Both the position numbers and the translations under genes were made by a program. The notes beneath the pieces were generated by a model. That model saw only the letters and a program-made list of their open reading frames with translations. It had not been told where the DNA came from and made no database searches. From positions 1 through 27,689 of the IMG/VR virus record IMGVR_UViG_3300020195_000138: 27,689 nucleotides of DNA. The stretch is one strand, 5' to 3'. Of this stretch, positions 1 to 7,995 are shown one piece after another; the stretch's first letter is position 1; every line of letters starts with the position of its first letter. Source of the DNA: a virus.

Positions 1-31
1 GGCGTTTTTATAGAATTAGAAGAGTGCCCTA

Positions 32-2407
32 TTACTCTAATTGGCACACAACCGATCCGCGAAGAGAAAATCGCAGCCACCCAAAGCCACCCCGCGAAAG
101 TGGCTCAGATCTCAACCGCGATTGATAATAGGGCTCTGCAGACGCTTTCACAGCCACAAAATTCTTTTGCATTAGGATTGAAAAACGGGTCTGCGTTTGC
201 ATGCCTCCCCACTCGCGGTAGGCAGCGTATAACTCGCTTGATGGCACGACTAAATCAGCGGCAACCACGCAGCAGTCCTCAATGAAACGACCGATTTCAT
301 CCGACTTGCCACGATAGGATTTGGTCTCATCGATAATCGAAGATGGTTCAATGAATCCGTGCTCACGCCAATCCTGGAACCCATCCAAGAGCCAATTCAA
401 TATCCCTGGCCCTTCTTCACGAACGAGCACCTTGTGATAATCGGGGATCGGCTTGGTAACCTGGCGCAAATCGACGCGGAACGGTATCAGCTTGATTCGT
501 CGCCAGATGCCTTCATCGGTACCGGTGATCCGTGGCAGATGGTTGGTACTGAGCCAGAACTTATGCGTTCTGTGAAAGCTCCAGTAGTCCTCGCGCATGC
601 GTCGAGCGGTAATCTGTTCATCGCCGGTCAGCTCCTTAACGCGCGCTTCTCGGAGTTTTGCCCCTTCGTCAGGCTCGCTGATGGCTACCAGACGCCGTTG
701 GTAAAGCGATGCGATGATCGTGTCGTGTTCATTTGCCGTGCCGAGCAAGAGCTTGCTAGGAGCCAACATCGCGTAATCGCCAAGCAGCTCGACGATCGCG
801 TTCCACAGCGTTGACTTGCCGTTGGCTCCAGCACCATAGCAAATTGGCAGGATGTGCTCTCCAACGTCACCCGAACACGAATAACCTAATAGAGCCTGGA
901 TGTATCGCTTGGCCTGATCGTCTTCGCCAAAGATCAAATCGATGAACGCCTTCCACTTGGGACATTGTGCGTGTGGATCAAACGCAACGTTTGCGATCTG
1001 AGTGATGGAATCGGTCTGGCGATGCTCTCGAAATTCCCGTGTTGTTAAATCAATTGTCCCGTTTTGAAGATTCAGAAAGTCCGTGTTTTGATTCAATAGC
1101 TCGTGGTCGATTGCCGTTCTTGCATCGCATCGCGCTAGGTTGACAACATTTTCAATCGTCGTTTTGCGATTCGCCCATCGGCAGAAGTCAGCCCACTGCT
1201 TCTGTTGCTTCTCAGACTGAATATTCAGCAGACGATCCCAATAATTACGGACTAATCTTCTCGCGAGACGTGTTGTTCGACTTGAATCGATATCTATCTT
1301 CCATCGCTTACCATCCCATGCGAGCCACTTTTTCCAAGGTGGCACATATCGCAGTTGGGTTTGATTTGCGTTAATGAACTCAACAGCCATCGCGTTTTCT
1401 GTTTGCTCGCTCTTAAACTCCCGGTCGATCGCAGACTTTGGAAAGCCGAGGTTTGGTGGCAGTTGTAGTCGTGAAGCTGTGGACCGTTTTGCCTTCGGAG
1501 AGTACTGCTTGACTACTTTACGAAGAGCCCGGGCGATAGTCCTTTGACCATAGCTTTCATTGCCGCGCAGTTCATTCCACTTGGGACGCATCAACGCCGA
1601 GCGTCGAAAAATGCGATCAATCTGCGCTTCATCTTTTGTGAAGTAGGCAAGCGTGAATATGACTGACGCGTCAGCCTCGCTTGGCGAATTCATCAGCTGA
1701 CTTTGCCAGTTGCCAGCCCATAAAGCTTTGAACTTTTCGCCTGACCCACGTTGACTGGATGCCAAATGAATAATTTCGTCGTCACTGAGTTGAAGATACG
1801 CCGTAGAATCTGATGCGGAGACTGGTGCATCGGGACTGATTCTCGCATCGGGCTCTTCATCGCCAAATACGCGTGCATATACGAATTCGAGCTCTTCTTG
1901 TCGAAGGTTGACCTCGTTAGAAACGTTCGGCAGCCGATCGCCCGTCACTGCGAAAAAGCGATCGCGATCGTAGATTTCGACTTCGCCATCTGCATAGGCT
2001 TTACGACATCGGCTGCCAGGTTTGCTGGCTTTGATAAAAACCTTCAGGCCAAGTCCGGAAGGACTGATTTCTGTGTAGCTGTCGAGCTTGGCAAGTAGTT
2101 CAAGAGCCCACGGTTTGACGTTGCCATCAGCATCAATGCAGTCGTCTAAGTCAACGCCACAGTACAGGTCGTCGGCGGAGAAGACGAATCCTATGCCGGC
2201 CAGCGAACGATATTTTTGACGCGCCTCCACTGCCTGATCGAATGTGCCCCAAGTCGCCTTGGAGGTGGAATCAGCGAGACTGCCATCATGCGGAGACACA
2301 GGAGCCTTGGTTTCTTTTCCATCGCGTATGATTAAACGCCAAGCCACCCACTGTGCACGATCTCGCAAACATGCTGGAACGACCGACCGAAGATCATTTA
2401 CGTTCAT
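32..2407 (-). CDS. PrimPol-SF3 helicase (D5/P4-family replication protein)
   Basis: Likely the phage replication initiator, combining primer synthesis with DNA unwinding in 791 residues. The N-terminal third looks like a NrS-1-type primase-polymerase: acidic pair in GVDLDD (84-89), SPSGLGLK (115-122), EIYDRDRFFAVTG (144-156). Residues about 210-300 resemble the helix-bundle domain that follows PrimPol in such proteins. The C-terminal half is a superfamily 3 helicase with Walker A GAGANGKST (525-533), Walker B-like LVAISEPDEG (573-582), sensor-1 FWLSTNHLP (617-625) and arginine finger GIWRRIKL (633-640). The ATG start has a strong GGAGGT six bases upstream. It is the last gene of the leftward early operon, 36 bases after the ParB-methyltransferase. 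Helicase assignment is very secure; polymerase activity is inferred from motifs. Confidence 0.93.
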   Translation of the reverse strand: MNVNDLRSVVPACLRDRAQWVAWRLIIRDGKETKAPVSPHDGSLADSTSKATWGTFDQAVEARQKYRSLAGIGFVFSADDLYCGVDLDDCIDADGNVKPWALELLAKLDSYTEISPSGLGLKVFIKASKPGSRCRKAYADGEVEIYDRDRFFAVTGDRLPNVSNEVNLRQEELEFVYARVFGDEEPDARISPDAPVSASDSTAYLQLSDDEIIHLASSQRGSGEKFKALWAGNWQSQLMNSPSEADASVIFTLAYFTKDEAQIDRIFRRSALMRPKWNELRGNESYGQRTIARALRKVVKQYSPKAKRSTASRLQLPPNLGFPKSAIDREFKSEQTENAMAVEFINANQTQLRYVPPWKKWLAWDGKRWKIDIDSSRTTRLARRLVRNYWDRLLNIQSEKQQKQWADFCRWANRKTTIENVVNLARCDARTAIDHELLNQNTDFLNLQNGTIDLTTREFREHRQTDSITQIANVAFDPHAQCPKWKAFIDLIFGEDDQAKRYIQALLGYSCSGDVGEHILPICYGAGANGKSTLWNAIVELLGDYAMLAPSKLLLGTANEHDTIIASLYQRRLVAISEPDEGAKLREARVKELTGDEQITARRMREDYWSFHRTHKFWLSTNHLPRITGTDEGIWRRIKLIPFRVDLRQVTKPIPDYHKVLVREEGPGILNWLLDGFQDWREHGFIEPSSIIDETKSYRGKSDEIGRFIEDCCVVAADLVVPSSELYAAYREWGGMQTQTRFSILMQKNFVAVKASAEPYYQSRLRSEPLSRGGFGWLRFSLRGSVVCQLE

Positions 2408-2443
2408 TGCAAGACCTCCGATCTTTTACAGGCAAAGACATAT

Positions 2444-3928
2444 TCAACCACGCTGAACTCCTTTCAGTCGCATCGTTGCCAGTTCAGCGAATTGCGCCGA
2501 CTTCTCGATTCCGATGTATCGACGACCGTTTTGGATCGCCGCAACGCCCGTAGTTCCCGAGCCGTTGAAGGGATCGATGATGAGATCACCGGGATCCGAT
2601 GCGCATAAAACGATCGGAGTCAGCAATTTCAACGGGAGTTGCGTTGGAAAATCTGGCACCCGTTCATTGCACGTCCCTGTAAGCCGAGGGATTGGTGGAT
2701 CAATACCCCAAATGTTGTCCCACAATTTTCCCGTTTCAGCGGCACGTTTGTCGGCATATTTGGTTTGACGGTCTGAGAGACGTGAAACCGCATCCTCGTG
2801 GAAAACGAAGTTGTTAGGATCTCGAACGCAATAAAAAATGTGGCGGGAGCAGCGATTGAAGTTGCGAGAACAATTAACCCCAAAGGACTCGAACCATTTG
2901 ATCCACGATCGAACCGTTAATCCGAGACGTTTGAGCGTAACGCTGTACTCGGCTGCATACTCGTCTCCAATGAGAATCCACATCGATCCATCGTCGGTCA
3001 GCATATCCCGGCAGCCGACCAGCCATTGTTCGACCCATGCCATATACTGATCGTCAGGCAGCAAATCCGCTGACTTTCCGCCGCCATAGTTGACTCCAAT
3101 GTTGTACGGCGGGTCGGCGAAGATAAGACGGGCGCGATCTTTGACCATTGGCAAAAGCTCCACGCAGTCGCCGGTTCGAATCTCCCAGTTGCCGTCGTTG
3201 CTCAAAACGTCCTGCGCCCGCGTTTTCAGTTCTTCGCGTTTTTGACGCCGGCGCAGTTCTTGTTTAACTTGCGGGATGGTCCGTGCGCCCGTTTTTACTT
3301 GATCGAGCAATTCCGGAGCTTCATTGCGGATTTTTTTGGCATCTTGAACATAGCGTGCGCTTGCTCCGAATTGGTGAGCCACCGTTTCGCGTGCTTTTTG
3401 GCTGACCGTAGTCGGTTGGACGACTTCATGAGTTTTGCATTTCGAAGAAATTGAACCTTGAGGAAAAATTTCCTTATCATTCGATTCGATTGAAGGTTGT
3501 TCTATTGAACCCTGTGGCAATCTTGCCACAGGGTTCATACGAGGGCGTCGTACCTCACCCGATTTATGACCACCTTTTATTGCCGCTTCGTTCATCCTCT
3601 TATGAGCTTCAATTTCAGCTATTTCCATCTCATCCGCTTGAACCGCGACAGCGGCGCGCTGACTTGCGCTAAGATGACGTCGCCGCAGATTTTGTGAAAT
3701 AACGTATTGCGTAATTGAACCATTCCCATTCCAGGGCTTAAATTTAGGCTCAATTTTCAATTCGCAACAAGCGTTGTAACGATGGCGACCGTCGATGATT
3801 TGCCCGTTGTGCAAAACAATCGGCTCGAGCTGACCATTGGCAGCGATATCCGCAACGAGCGATCGATACTCTTCCTCCACCATGCTCGGGAACAATGTGG
3901 CGGCTTCATGCAAAGGAATTATTTCCAT
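2444..3928 (-). CDS. ParB-like domain fused to DNA methyltransferase
   Basis: A 494-residue fusion. Residues 1-110 are a ParB/Srx-type N-terminal domain (IDGRHR at 45-50, then a helical stretch ending QNLRRRHLSASQRAA). Residues 170-230 resemble the helical DNA-binding part of phage ParB-like proteins. Residues 247-494 are an amino-methyltransferase: catalytic DPPY (272-275) precedes the AdoMet-binding DPFNGSGTTG (452-461), which is the beta-class order. It should methylate adenine N6 or cytosine N4; the target site cannot be read from sequence. I chose ATG at 3928 over the upstream GTG at 3937 because the GTG lies inside the AAGGTG ribosome site six bases before the ATG. The linker (130-165) contains two PQGSI copies and a perfect DNA inverted repeat. 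No restriction enzyme is adjacent, so self-protection or anti-restriction is the likely role. Confidence 0.9.
   Translation of the reverse strand: MEIIPLHEAATLFPSMVEEEYRSLVADIAANGQLEPIVLHNGQIIDGRHRYNACCELKIEPKFKPWNGNGSITQYVISQNLRRRHLSASQRAAVAVQADEMEIAEIEAHKRMNEAAIKGGHKSGEVRRPRMNPVARLPQGSIEQPSIESNDKEIFPQGSISSKCKTHEVVQPTTVSQKARETVAHQFGASARYVQDAKKIRNEAPELLDQVKTGARTIPQVKQELRRRQKREELKTRAQDVLSNDGNWEIRTGDCVELLPMVKDRARLIFADPPYNIGVNYGGGKSADLLPDDQYMAWVEQWLVGCRDMLTDDGSMWILIGDEYAAEYSVTLKRLGLTVRSWIKWFESFGVNCSRNFNRCSRHIFYCVRDPNNFVFHEDAVSRLSDRQTKYADKRAAETGKLWDNIWGIDPPIPRLTGTCNERVPDFPTQLPLKLLTPIVLCASDPGDLIIDPFNGSGTTGVAAIQNGRRYIGIEKSAQFAELATMRLKGVQRG
3506..3537. repeat. Perfect 15-bp inverted repeat inside a CDS
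   Basis: Two perfectly complementary 15-base arms (3506-3520 and 3523-3537) separated by two bases, within the ParB-methyltransferase gene. On the coding strand it encodes MNPVARLPQG in the inter-domain linker. A second GGTTCAAT copy about 55 bases downstream on the coding strand encodes the repeated PQGSI. The hairpin could form in mRNA or act as an operator. Confidence 0.85.
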
Positions 3929-4018
3929 TCGAAACACCTTTCAATCCTAAGTTCATAAAAATTCAAAATATGGAGAGTACGAAGACTGATTTTCAGCTTC
4001 TATCAACCGTAGGTTGAT

Positions 4019-4405
4019 TCAATCGACGAACTCGGGCATTGCCGACGGATGTGCGATGTCATCCATTACCTTCATCGAGACAGTCGCCTTTCCTCCGGAT
4101 ACTTGCGCTGACTTAATCGTCAACAACCAAACGATTTGTGAGTCGTCCCAAAAAGCGCCACCGTTTTGCAACGCATCTAAAATAGTTTTTTGTGCGTTGT
4201 CACAATCACGGCGCCGCTGATCGGGCGGACTGATTTCAATCCGCACGGCCAATGGACCCATCAATGGCTTCGCTCCCGAAGCAGCGATTTGCCGACGAAC
4301 TTGCTGGCGATATGCCCGAGCTTCCTTGGATAAAACAGGTCGCCCTCTGACGTAACTAAAAAAATGATTCCATGACGGCGGATAATCCAACTCAAGTGTG
4401 ACCAT
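4019..4405 (-). CDS. rusA: RusA-family Holliday junction resolvase
   Basis: A 128-residue endodeoxyribonuclease of the RusA family, which cuts Holliday junctions and branched DNA made during phage replication and recombination. Family marks are YPPSWNHFF near the N-terminus, VLSKEARAYRQQV (24-36), the metal-binding RRRDCDN with D67 and D69, and FWDDSQI with D87/D88. The frame opens at 4459, but I place the start at ATG 4405: it has GGAG nine bases upstream, and the family normally begins just before the PPSWN motif. The upstream ATG has no ribosome site and would overlap the DUF4326 gene by 35 bases. It lies between the ParB-methyltransferase and DUF4326 genes in the early operon. Confidence 0.92.
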   Translation of the reverse strand: MVTLELDYPPSWNHFFSYVRGRPVLSKEARAYRQQVRRQIAASGAKPLMGPLAVRIEISPPDQRRRDCDNAQKTILDALQNGGAFWDDSQIVWLLTIKSAQVSGGKATVSMKVMDDIAHPSAMPEFVD

Positions 4406-4424
4406 GCTTCCTTGCTCCGGTTTG

Positions 4425-4880
4425 TTATTTGTTCGCTTCTGTGCACAATCGATCGCCATGGCATCGACATGGGTGACACCAACACCCCAGAACCTTACCC
4501 TTGAGCGAATGAATTTTGTGTTGCAGGCTCGGCTTTAGATCAAAAAACACATCGAAGGATTCGCATACCCGATCCCTATCGCCATCCTCTTTCATAATGA
4601 ACGGATTCCCCCATTGCGTGCCGCGATCGATCGGCATGAAACATCGATTCTCGCTCGCCCACCGAATTAAGCGTCCGTCAAGTCTCTTATTCGCAACAAC
4701 CGAGATCCCGTTCAAAACAAGCTTTTTTCGTTCTAATTCGCTTTCGGTCCATGCTTCGTTGGATCGTGCCACGTCGGCTTGTGCGACTGCCTTGATGGGA
4801 CCTTGCCCTTCGTTTCCTATCGGGTCAGGACAATTGTCCTTACCCTGTGTTTTAGCAATGATCGTTGTGTTGATTTCCAT
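4425..4880 (-). CDS. DUF4326 domain protein
   Basis: A 151-residue protein whose last about 80 residues match the DUF4326 pattern: DRGTQWGNPFIM, then FFDLKPSLQ, then a cysteine/histidine cluster LGCWCHPCRCHGD near the end. That cluster could bind metal. The family is common in phages and has no assigned role that I know of. The open frame begins at 5042, but the upstream part runs through a tRNA-like segment. ATG at 4880 has GGAG nine bases upstream and is preferred. The first about 75 residues are low in recognisable motifs. It lies between DUF669 and rusA, so a role in DNA metabolism or modification is plausible from context only. Confidence 0.8.
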   Translation of the reverse strand: MEINTTIIAKTQGKDNCPDPIGNEGQGPIKAVAQADVARSNEAWTESELERKKLVLNGISVVANKRLDGRLIRWASENRCFMPIDRGTQWGNPFIMKEDGDRDRVCESFDVFFDLKPSLQHKIHSLKGKVLGCWCHPCRCHGDRLCTEANK

Positions 4881-4913
4881 ATTTGTTTTCTCCAAAGGAA
4901 GACCGTACAGAAG

Positions 4914-4978
4914 TGGATCGGTCGGGATTCGAACCTGCGTGCTCTGTACTCTGGCGGGTCCCACCACGCCGCCGATCC
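4914..4978 (-). other. tRNA-like segment (degenerate or non-canonical)
   Basis: In the 178-base gap before the DUF4326 gene the minus strand carries GGATCGG (4978-4972) and CCGATCC (4921-4915), a perfect 7-bp acceptor-like helix. GCAGGTTCGAATCCCGA sits directly inside its 3' arm and contains a consensus T-loop/B-box. Against a working tRNA: total length is only 65 bases, the T-stem has two mismatches, and only a GGCG/CGCC stem is clear in the D/anticodon region. No credible anticodon loop is visible. It may be a tRNA remnant or a structured leader of the DUF4326 mRNA. Confidence 0.35.
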
Positions 4979-5058
4979 AAGTGCCGTCTCTCCGGCTGTC
5001 ACGACTTGAGCTAACCCCGTCGTTCGGGTCGCACCCTCGCATCGATGGGTGCTAACAA

Positions 5059-5520
5059 TCAGAACGGAGTGTTTTCATCGTCGTGGTTGCTCGATGCATT
5101 TCCAGCGAGCTGAATCCGACGATTGAAATAAACGTTCGCGAAATCGCCACGCGTTCGCTTAGTTACTTCGAGCGTCACGTCAAGTAAGCTCTCCAGCCGA
5201 CCAGCTAACTCGCTGAACTTGGTAAGTTGCAAGCCAACCGTGCTCAAATCGCCTTTTACAAACGGCAGGGACGCCGCTGTGATCACCGAATTGCGGAAGA
5301 TGCGGCGGCCGGTTTGTGGACCAGAGATCACCAACAACTCCCACTTAATCATGGGGTCACCTTTCTGGCTCTGACCCAATCGCACGGAATCGATCCGTAC
5401 TTGGTACTTACCATCGGGCACTTCGTCGTAGCTGGGCGCCTCTACCGTTTCGAAATCGTTATCGAACGCACTGAGGTCAATGCTGCTTTTGCTGGATTCA
5501 TAGGTATCGAATTCGCTCAT
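5059..5520 (-). CDS. DUF669 protein, probable phage single-stranded DNA-binding protein
   Basis: A 153-residue match to DUF669: VPDGKYQVRIDSVRLGQSQKG, then PMIKWELLVISGPQTGRRIF and a NVYFNRRI strand near the end. DUF669 proteins sit beside phage annealing ATPases and are thought to act as SSB analogues. The protein ends DDENTPF, an acidic tail capped by Pro-Phe that resembles the SSB protein-interaction tip (DDDIPF in E. coli). The ATG overlaps the stop of the upstream Sak4-like gene as ATGA, with AAAGG about seven bases upstream, so the two are probably translated together and act as annealase plus SSB. The function is inference from family and tail. Confidence 0.82.
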   Translation of the reverse strand: MSEFDTYESSKSSIDLSAFDNDFETVEAPSYDEVPDGKYQVRIDSVRLGQSQKGDPMIKWELLVISGPQTGRRIFRNSVITAASLPFVKGDLSTVGLQLTKFSELAGRLESLLDVTLEVTKRTRGDFANVYFNRRIQLAGNASSNHDDENTPF

Positions 5521-6302
5521 GATTTTGCCTTTACATTAGGGGTGCTGACCGGCGTGGAACTATTAGCTGCGCTGCCATTGCCGGAATCCTGGCTGCGAGC
5601 GGGTGAATTGAAAGCCTTCACGAAGGCGTCGTAATCGAGTGGTAATACTTCGGGCAAACGACCTGTGCGATCGCCGGCTTCGTAGGTCGGATGCGGCTTA
5701 GTCCGCAGCACGCGTTCGATGGTCACATTGCCGGCGGCATCTTTTTTGGCAACAGAGTCGCCGAAGAGAATAATGTCGACGAGTCCCAACACAACGTTGC
5801 GGGCACGATCGGGGAGACTCGGTTGCGTCTTGGTATATTCACCAGTTCGCGTTTCGATGGTTTTGTCCTGGGCGTGTGAAATTAGAATCAAGCCGTAGGG
5901 CAGACTGGCTAAGCGAGTTAACACTCGATGCCACTCGTTTTTGACTAAAGCCCAACCTTTTCCGTGGCCGAGGTCTCCTTCATAATCGACGCCATACTTG
6001 GCACAGACATGCTCCGAGCACATTTTGAAAGCGTTGTCGACAGTGTCGATAACGATCGTTTTGAATGGATGATCGCTCTTCGCAACGAGCTTGCATGCTT
6101 CCAGAAAGTCGTCCCACTTGAAGGTCGGTACCTTGAATACTTCCAAATGGTTTAGACCTGGTTCGCATTCAAAGAAGATAGTGTCAGGGAATTTTGAAGA
6201 AAATTCAGACTTTCCGGACTTGGGTGTGCCGTAAAGTAAGATCGTTTGCTTGCCCAATTCGGCAACGGTTTTCGATCGCTGTGTTGGTAATGTCATAGTC
6301 AT
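5517..6302 (-). CDS. Sak4-like RecA-fold ATPase (phage recombination)
   Basis: A 261-residue P-loop ATPase of the AAA_24/Sak4 type: Walker A GTPKSGKS (25-32), Walker B TIVIDTVD (82-89), and GLILISHAQDK (137-147) as the third core strand. Sak4 proteins promote single-strand annealing in phage recombination. The last about 35 residues are Ser/Asn/Pro-rich and probably disordered. The start is ATG 6302 with an AAGGAAAG stretch upstream; a second in-frame ATG lies two codons later. It is 18 bases after the Fe-S nuclease gene and overlaps the DUF669 gene by four bases, giving a nuclease-annealase-SSB cassette. Confidence 0.86.
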   Translation of the reverse strand: MTMTLPTQRSKTVAELGKQTILLYGTPKSGKSEFSSKFPDTIFFECEPGLNHLEVFKVPTFKWDDFLEACKLVAKSDHPFKTIVIDTVDNAFKMCSEHVCAKYGVDYEGDLGHGKGWALVKNEWHRVLTRLASLPYGLILISHAQDKTIETRTGEYTKTQPSLPDRARNVVLGLVDIILFGDSVAKKDAAGNVTIERVLRTKPHPTYEAGDRTGRLPEVLPLDYDAFVKAFNSPARSQDSGNGSAANSSTPVSTPNVKAKS

Positions 6303-6320
6303 TGTGTAAAACTTTCCTTT

Positions 6321-7364
6321 TCAAAATATGGGTGCATCAGAATCGACAGGGGTGAGTTCTTCGTGTGGAAGTGCAATCTCATAGAGGTTGTCCGCAACGT
6401 TGGGATTGAAGCCCGATTGGCAGAACGGCAGATATTCACAGGGGCGTTGAAATGAAAAACAGTTGGATGTATTTAGCAGCCACTTGCCGCGGCGCTTGGC
6501 ATCGAGATATTGCTGCGTGATCTCCCAGACTTCTTCCTGAAGCATGGCCAATCGCTCTTCCGACAAGTAGACGATTTCGCGATGGAATGCATCCGGCCGT
6601 GAATACCAATCCGCCAAGCGGGCTTGAAACTCGTCATCCGTCTCGGGCATTTGACGCTTCGCTGTCGACTTGCCACTCTTGTTTTTGGCCGCCAGTTCCG
6701 CGTAACGAGCCTCATATTCCTCTTGCGTCTCACCAAGGCTTTGTTTCAATCGTGATTTCAGCAGGACGTTGTAAATGACGCCGACGATTGGGTAGCCAAG
6801 TTCCCGTAGGTAGTGACTGTAAAGTGCGATCTGCGTGTCGGTCCAAAGCTTATCGAGATAGTTGGCGTCGATGCCAGATGCTGTCTTATGCTCGAGCAAG
6901 TACATCCCGTCGTGGCATTGGACGATCGCATCGGCTTTACCGGCAATCACAAACGTTTGGCTGAGTCGTCCCGTTACCGGATTACGAATTTCGCCGACGA
7001 ACGATTTTTCGACTTCGACGATGCCAAATTCTTCAATCGCATATCGATCGGCATATCCTGTGAACATGGCCCGAGCCAAATGCCAGGCTGCCATTTTGGA
7101 TTCATCACCGATACGACCTGAGAATTGCTGGTCGATGAAATCCAAGACAGATTGGAGGCGGTCGCAATCGTCATCCGTTCGATACCAAAGTTCGATAGCG
7201 TTGTGGATAACGCTTCCGAACGACAATGCATCGGCTTTTTCACGCGGGCGAAGATTGTCGACGTATCGATGCTTATATTTTCGCGGGCAATTCCGAAAGG
7301 TGTTCAGTGCCGAATAGGTCAGCACGTTTTTAACGATTGGTGCTTGAAAAGTAACAGTAGACAT
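6321..7364 (-). CDS. PD-(D/E)XK nuclease with Fe-S cysteines (Cas4/RecB-like)
   Basis: A 347-residue nuclease of the PDDEXK_1 group. LTYSALNTFRNCPRKYKHRYV (15-35) gives the first cluster cysteine, C26. GSVIHNAIE has the motif H54, AGKADAIV the metal-binding D145, LEHKTAS the E158-x-K160 pair, and DTQIALYSHYL the Q178/Y182 motif. Three further cysteines lie at the end (C302, C309, C315), as in Cas4 and AddB proteins that hold a 4Fe-4S cluster. A DNA-end resecting exonuclease feeding the annealase is likely. The open frame begins with TTG at 7397 with no ribosome site; ATG 7364 with GGA eight bases upstream is preferred. No CRISPR array or cas1/cas2 is nearby, so it is not part of CRISPR adaptation here. 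Confidence 0.88.
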   Translation of the reverse strand: MSTVTFQAPIVKNVLTYSALNTFRNCPRKYKHRYVDNLRPREKADALSFGSVIHNAIELWYRTDDDCDRLQSVLDFIDQQFSGRIGDESKMAAWHLARAMFTGYADRYAIEEFGIVEVEKSFVGEIRNPVTGRLSQTFVIAGKADAIVQCHDGMYLLEHKTASGIDANYLDKLWTDTQIALYSHYLRELGYPIVGVIYNVLLKSRLKQSLGETQEEYEARYAELAAKNKSGKSTAKRQMPETDDEFQARLADWYSRPDAFHREIVYLSEERLAMLQEEVWEITQQYLDAKRRGKWLLNTSNCFSFQRPCEYLPFCQSGFNPNVADNLYEIALPHEELTPVDSDAPIF

Positions 7365-7406
7365 GAATGGATTCCGTTTAGCGGGTCTGGTTTTCAACTA
7401 AATGAG

Positions 7407-7673
7407 TTAGAACGAAGTGTCAAAAGGGTCGTTTTCGAAGGTCAAGCCGTTGCGGCGTTTCACTCCGCGTTCCTTACCCAGTACGGCTTCGGGGAGATTG
7501 CCGTATTTGTCGTTATTGATGCATTTGCAGGGAGGACAGATGCGATTGCCCGGTCCTTTCGACTTAAACTCCTTGTCGCACTTCAAGCAGACTCGTATCG
7601 CGGCTTTGGGTTGAATCGAAAGCATGGTCAACGCAGGGTTTAAGTTCGGTGCTCGCCAGTGTGGTGCGTTCAT
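7407..7673 (-). CDS. Small zinc-ribbon protein
   Basis: An 88-residue protein with CLKCDKEFKSKGPGNRICPPC, two CxxC knuckles that should bind one zinc ion. The N-terminal 25 residues and the tail have no recognisable motif. The start is well supported: GAGGTG lies six bases before the ATG, and the upstream gene stops immediately before it (TAAATG). Similar small zinc-ribbon proteins are common in planctomycete phage early operons. Function unknown; nucleic-acid binding or transcription modulation is possible. It precedes the Fe-S nuclease gene. Confidence 0.72.
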   Translation of the reverse strand: MNAPHWRAPNLNPALTMLSIQPKAAIRVCLKCDKEFKSKGPGNRICPPCKCINNDKYGNLPEAVLGKERGVKRRNGLTFENDPFDTSF

Positions 7674-7913
7674 TTAGATCACCTCAATCTGCTCGACGTC
7701 GAAATTCCCGCAGTCGTCGCTAACCACGAGGTAGTGCCGGTAGTCGAATTGAGTAACGAATCGCAGCGGCTCGGGGAGTTGATTTCGCAGTGATGAGCAG
7801 GCGTCGGTCAGTTCTTGGGATGCGGTCGCAAATCGATCGACGGCTCGGACGTAGCGCCCCACCGCAAGCGAAATATCGATTCGTCGTTCAATGTTGAGTT
7901 GTGAGTTGGACAT
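7674..7913 (-). CDS. Hypothetical small protein
   Basis: A 79-residue protein not recognised as any family. The first 45 residues are probably helical (LAVGRYVRAVDRFATASQELTDACSSLRNQL); the rest looks like a short beta segment. An AAGGA lies five to six bases before the ATG, supporting expression. Its stop abuts the start of the zinc-ribbon gene, so the two are translated together. It is the first gene after the sigma-factor-like gene, separated from it by 82 bases that may carry a promoter (a 12-base repeat shared with 8868-8879 lies there). Confidence 0.65.
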   Translation of the reverse strand: MSNSQLNIERRIDISLAVGRYVRAVDRFATASQELTDACSSLRNQLPEPLRFVTQFDYRHYLVVSDDCGNFDVEQIEVI

Positions 7914-7995
7914 AGGGTTCCTTCTTGAGTTAAATGGTGTGTGATGAGTTGCTCTATCTCTTACCTACCCGGTTGGCGCGAATTTTGGACAGAAA

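Noticed and set aside
4914-5018. Functional phage tRNA gene
   Set aside because: T-stem mismatches, 65-base length and no anticodon loop; kept only as tRNA-like element.
4881-5042. Extended N-terminus of the DUF4326 protein
   Set aside because: The extension translates the tRNA-like segment; ATG 4880 has a proper ribosome site.
6321-7364. Cas4 of a CRISPR system
   Set aside because: No repeats-spacers array and no cas genes in the window; neighbours are phage recombination genes.
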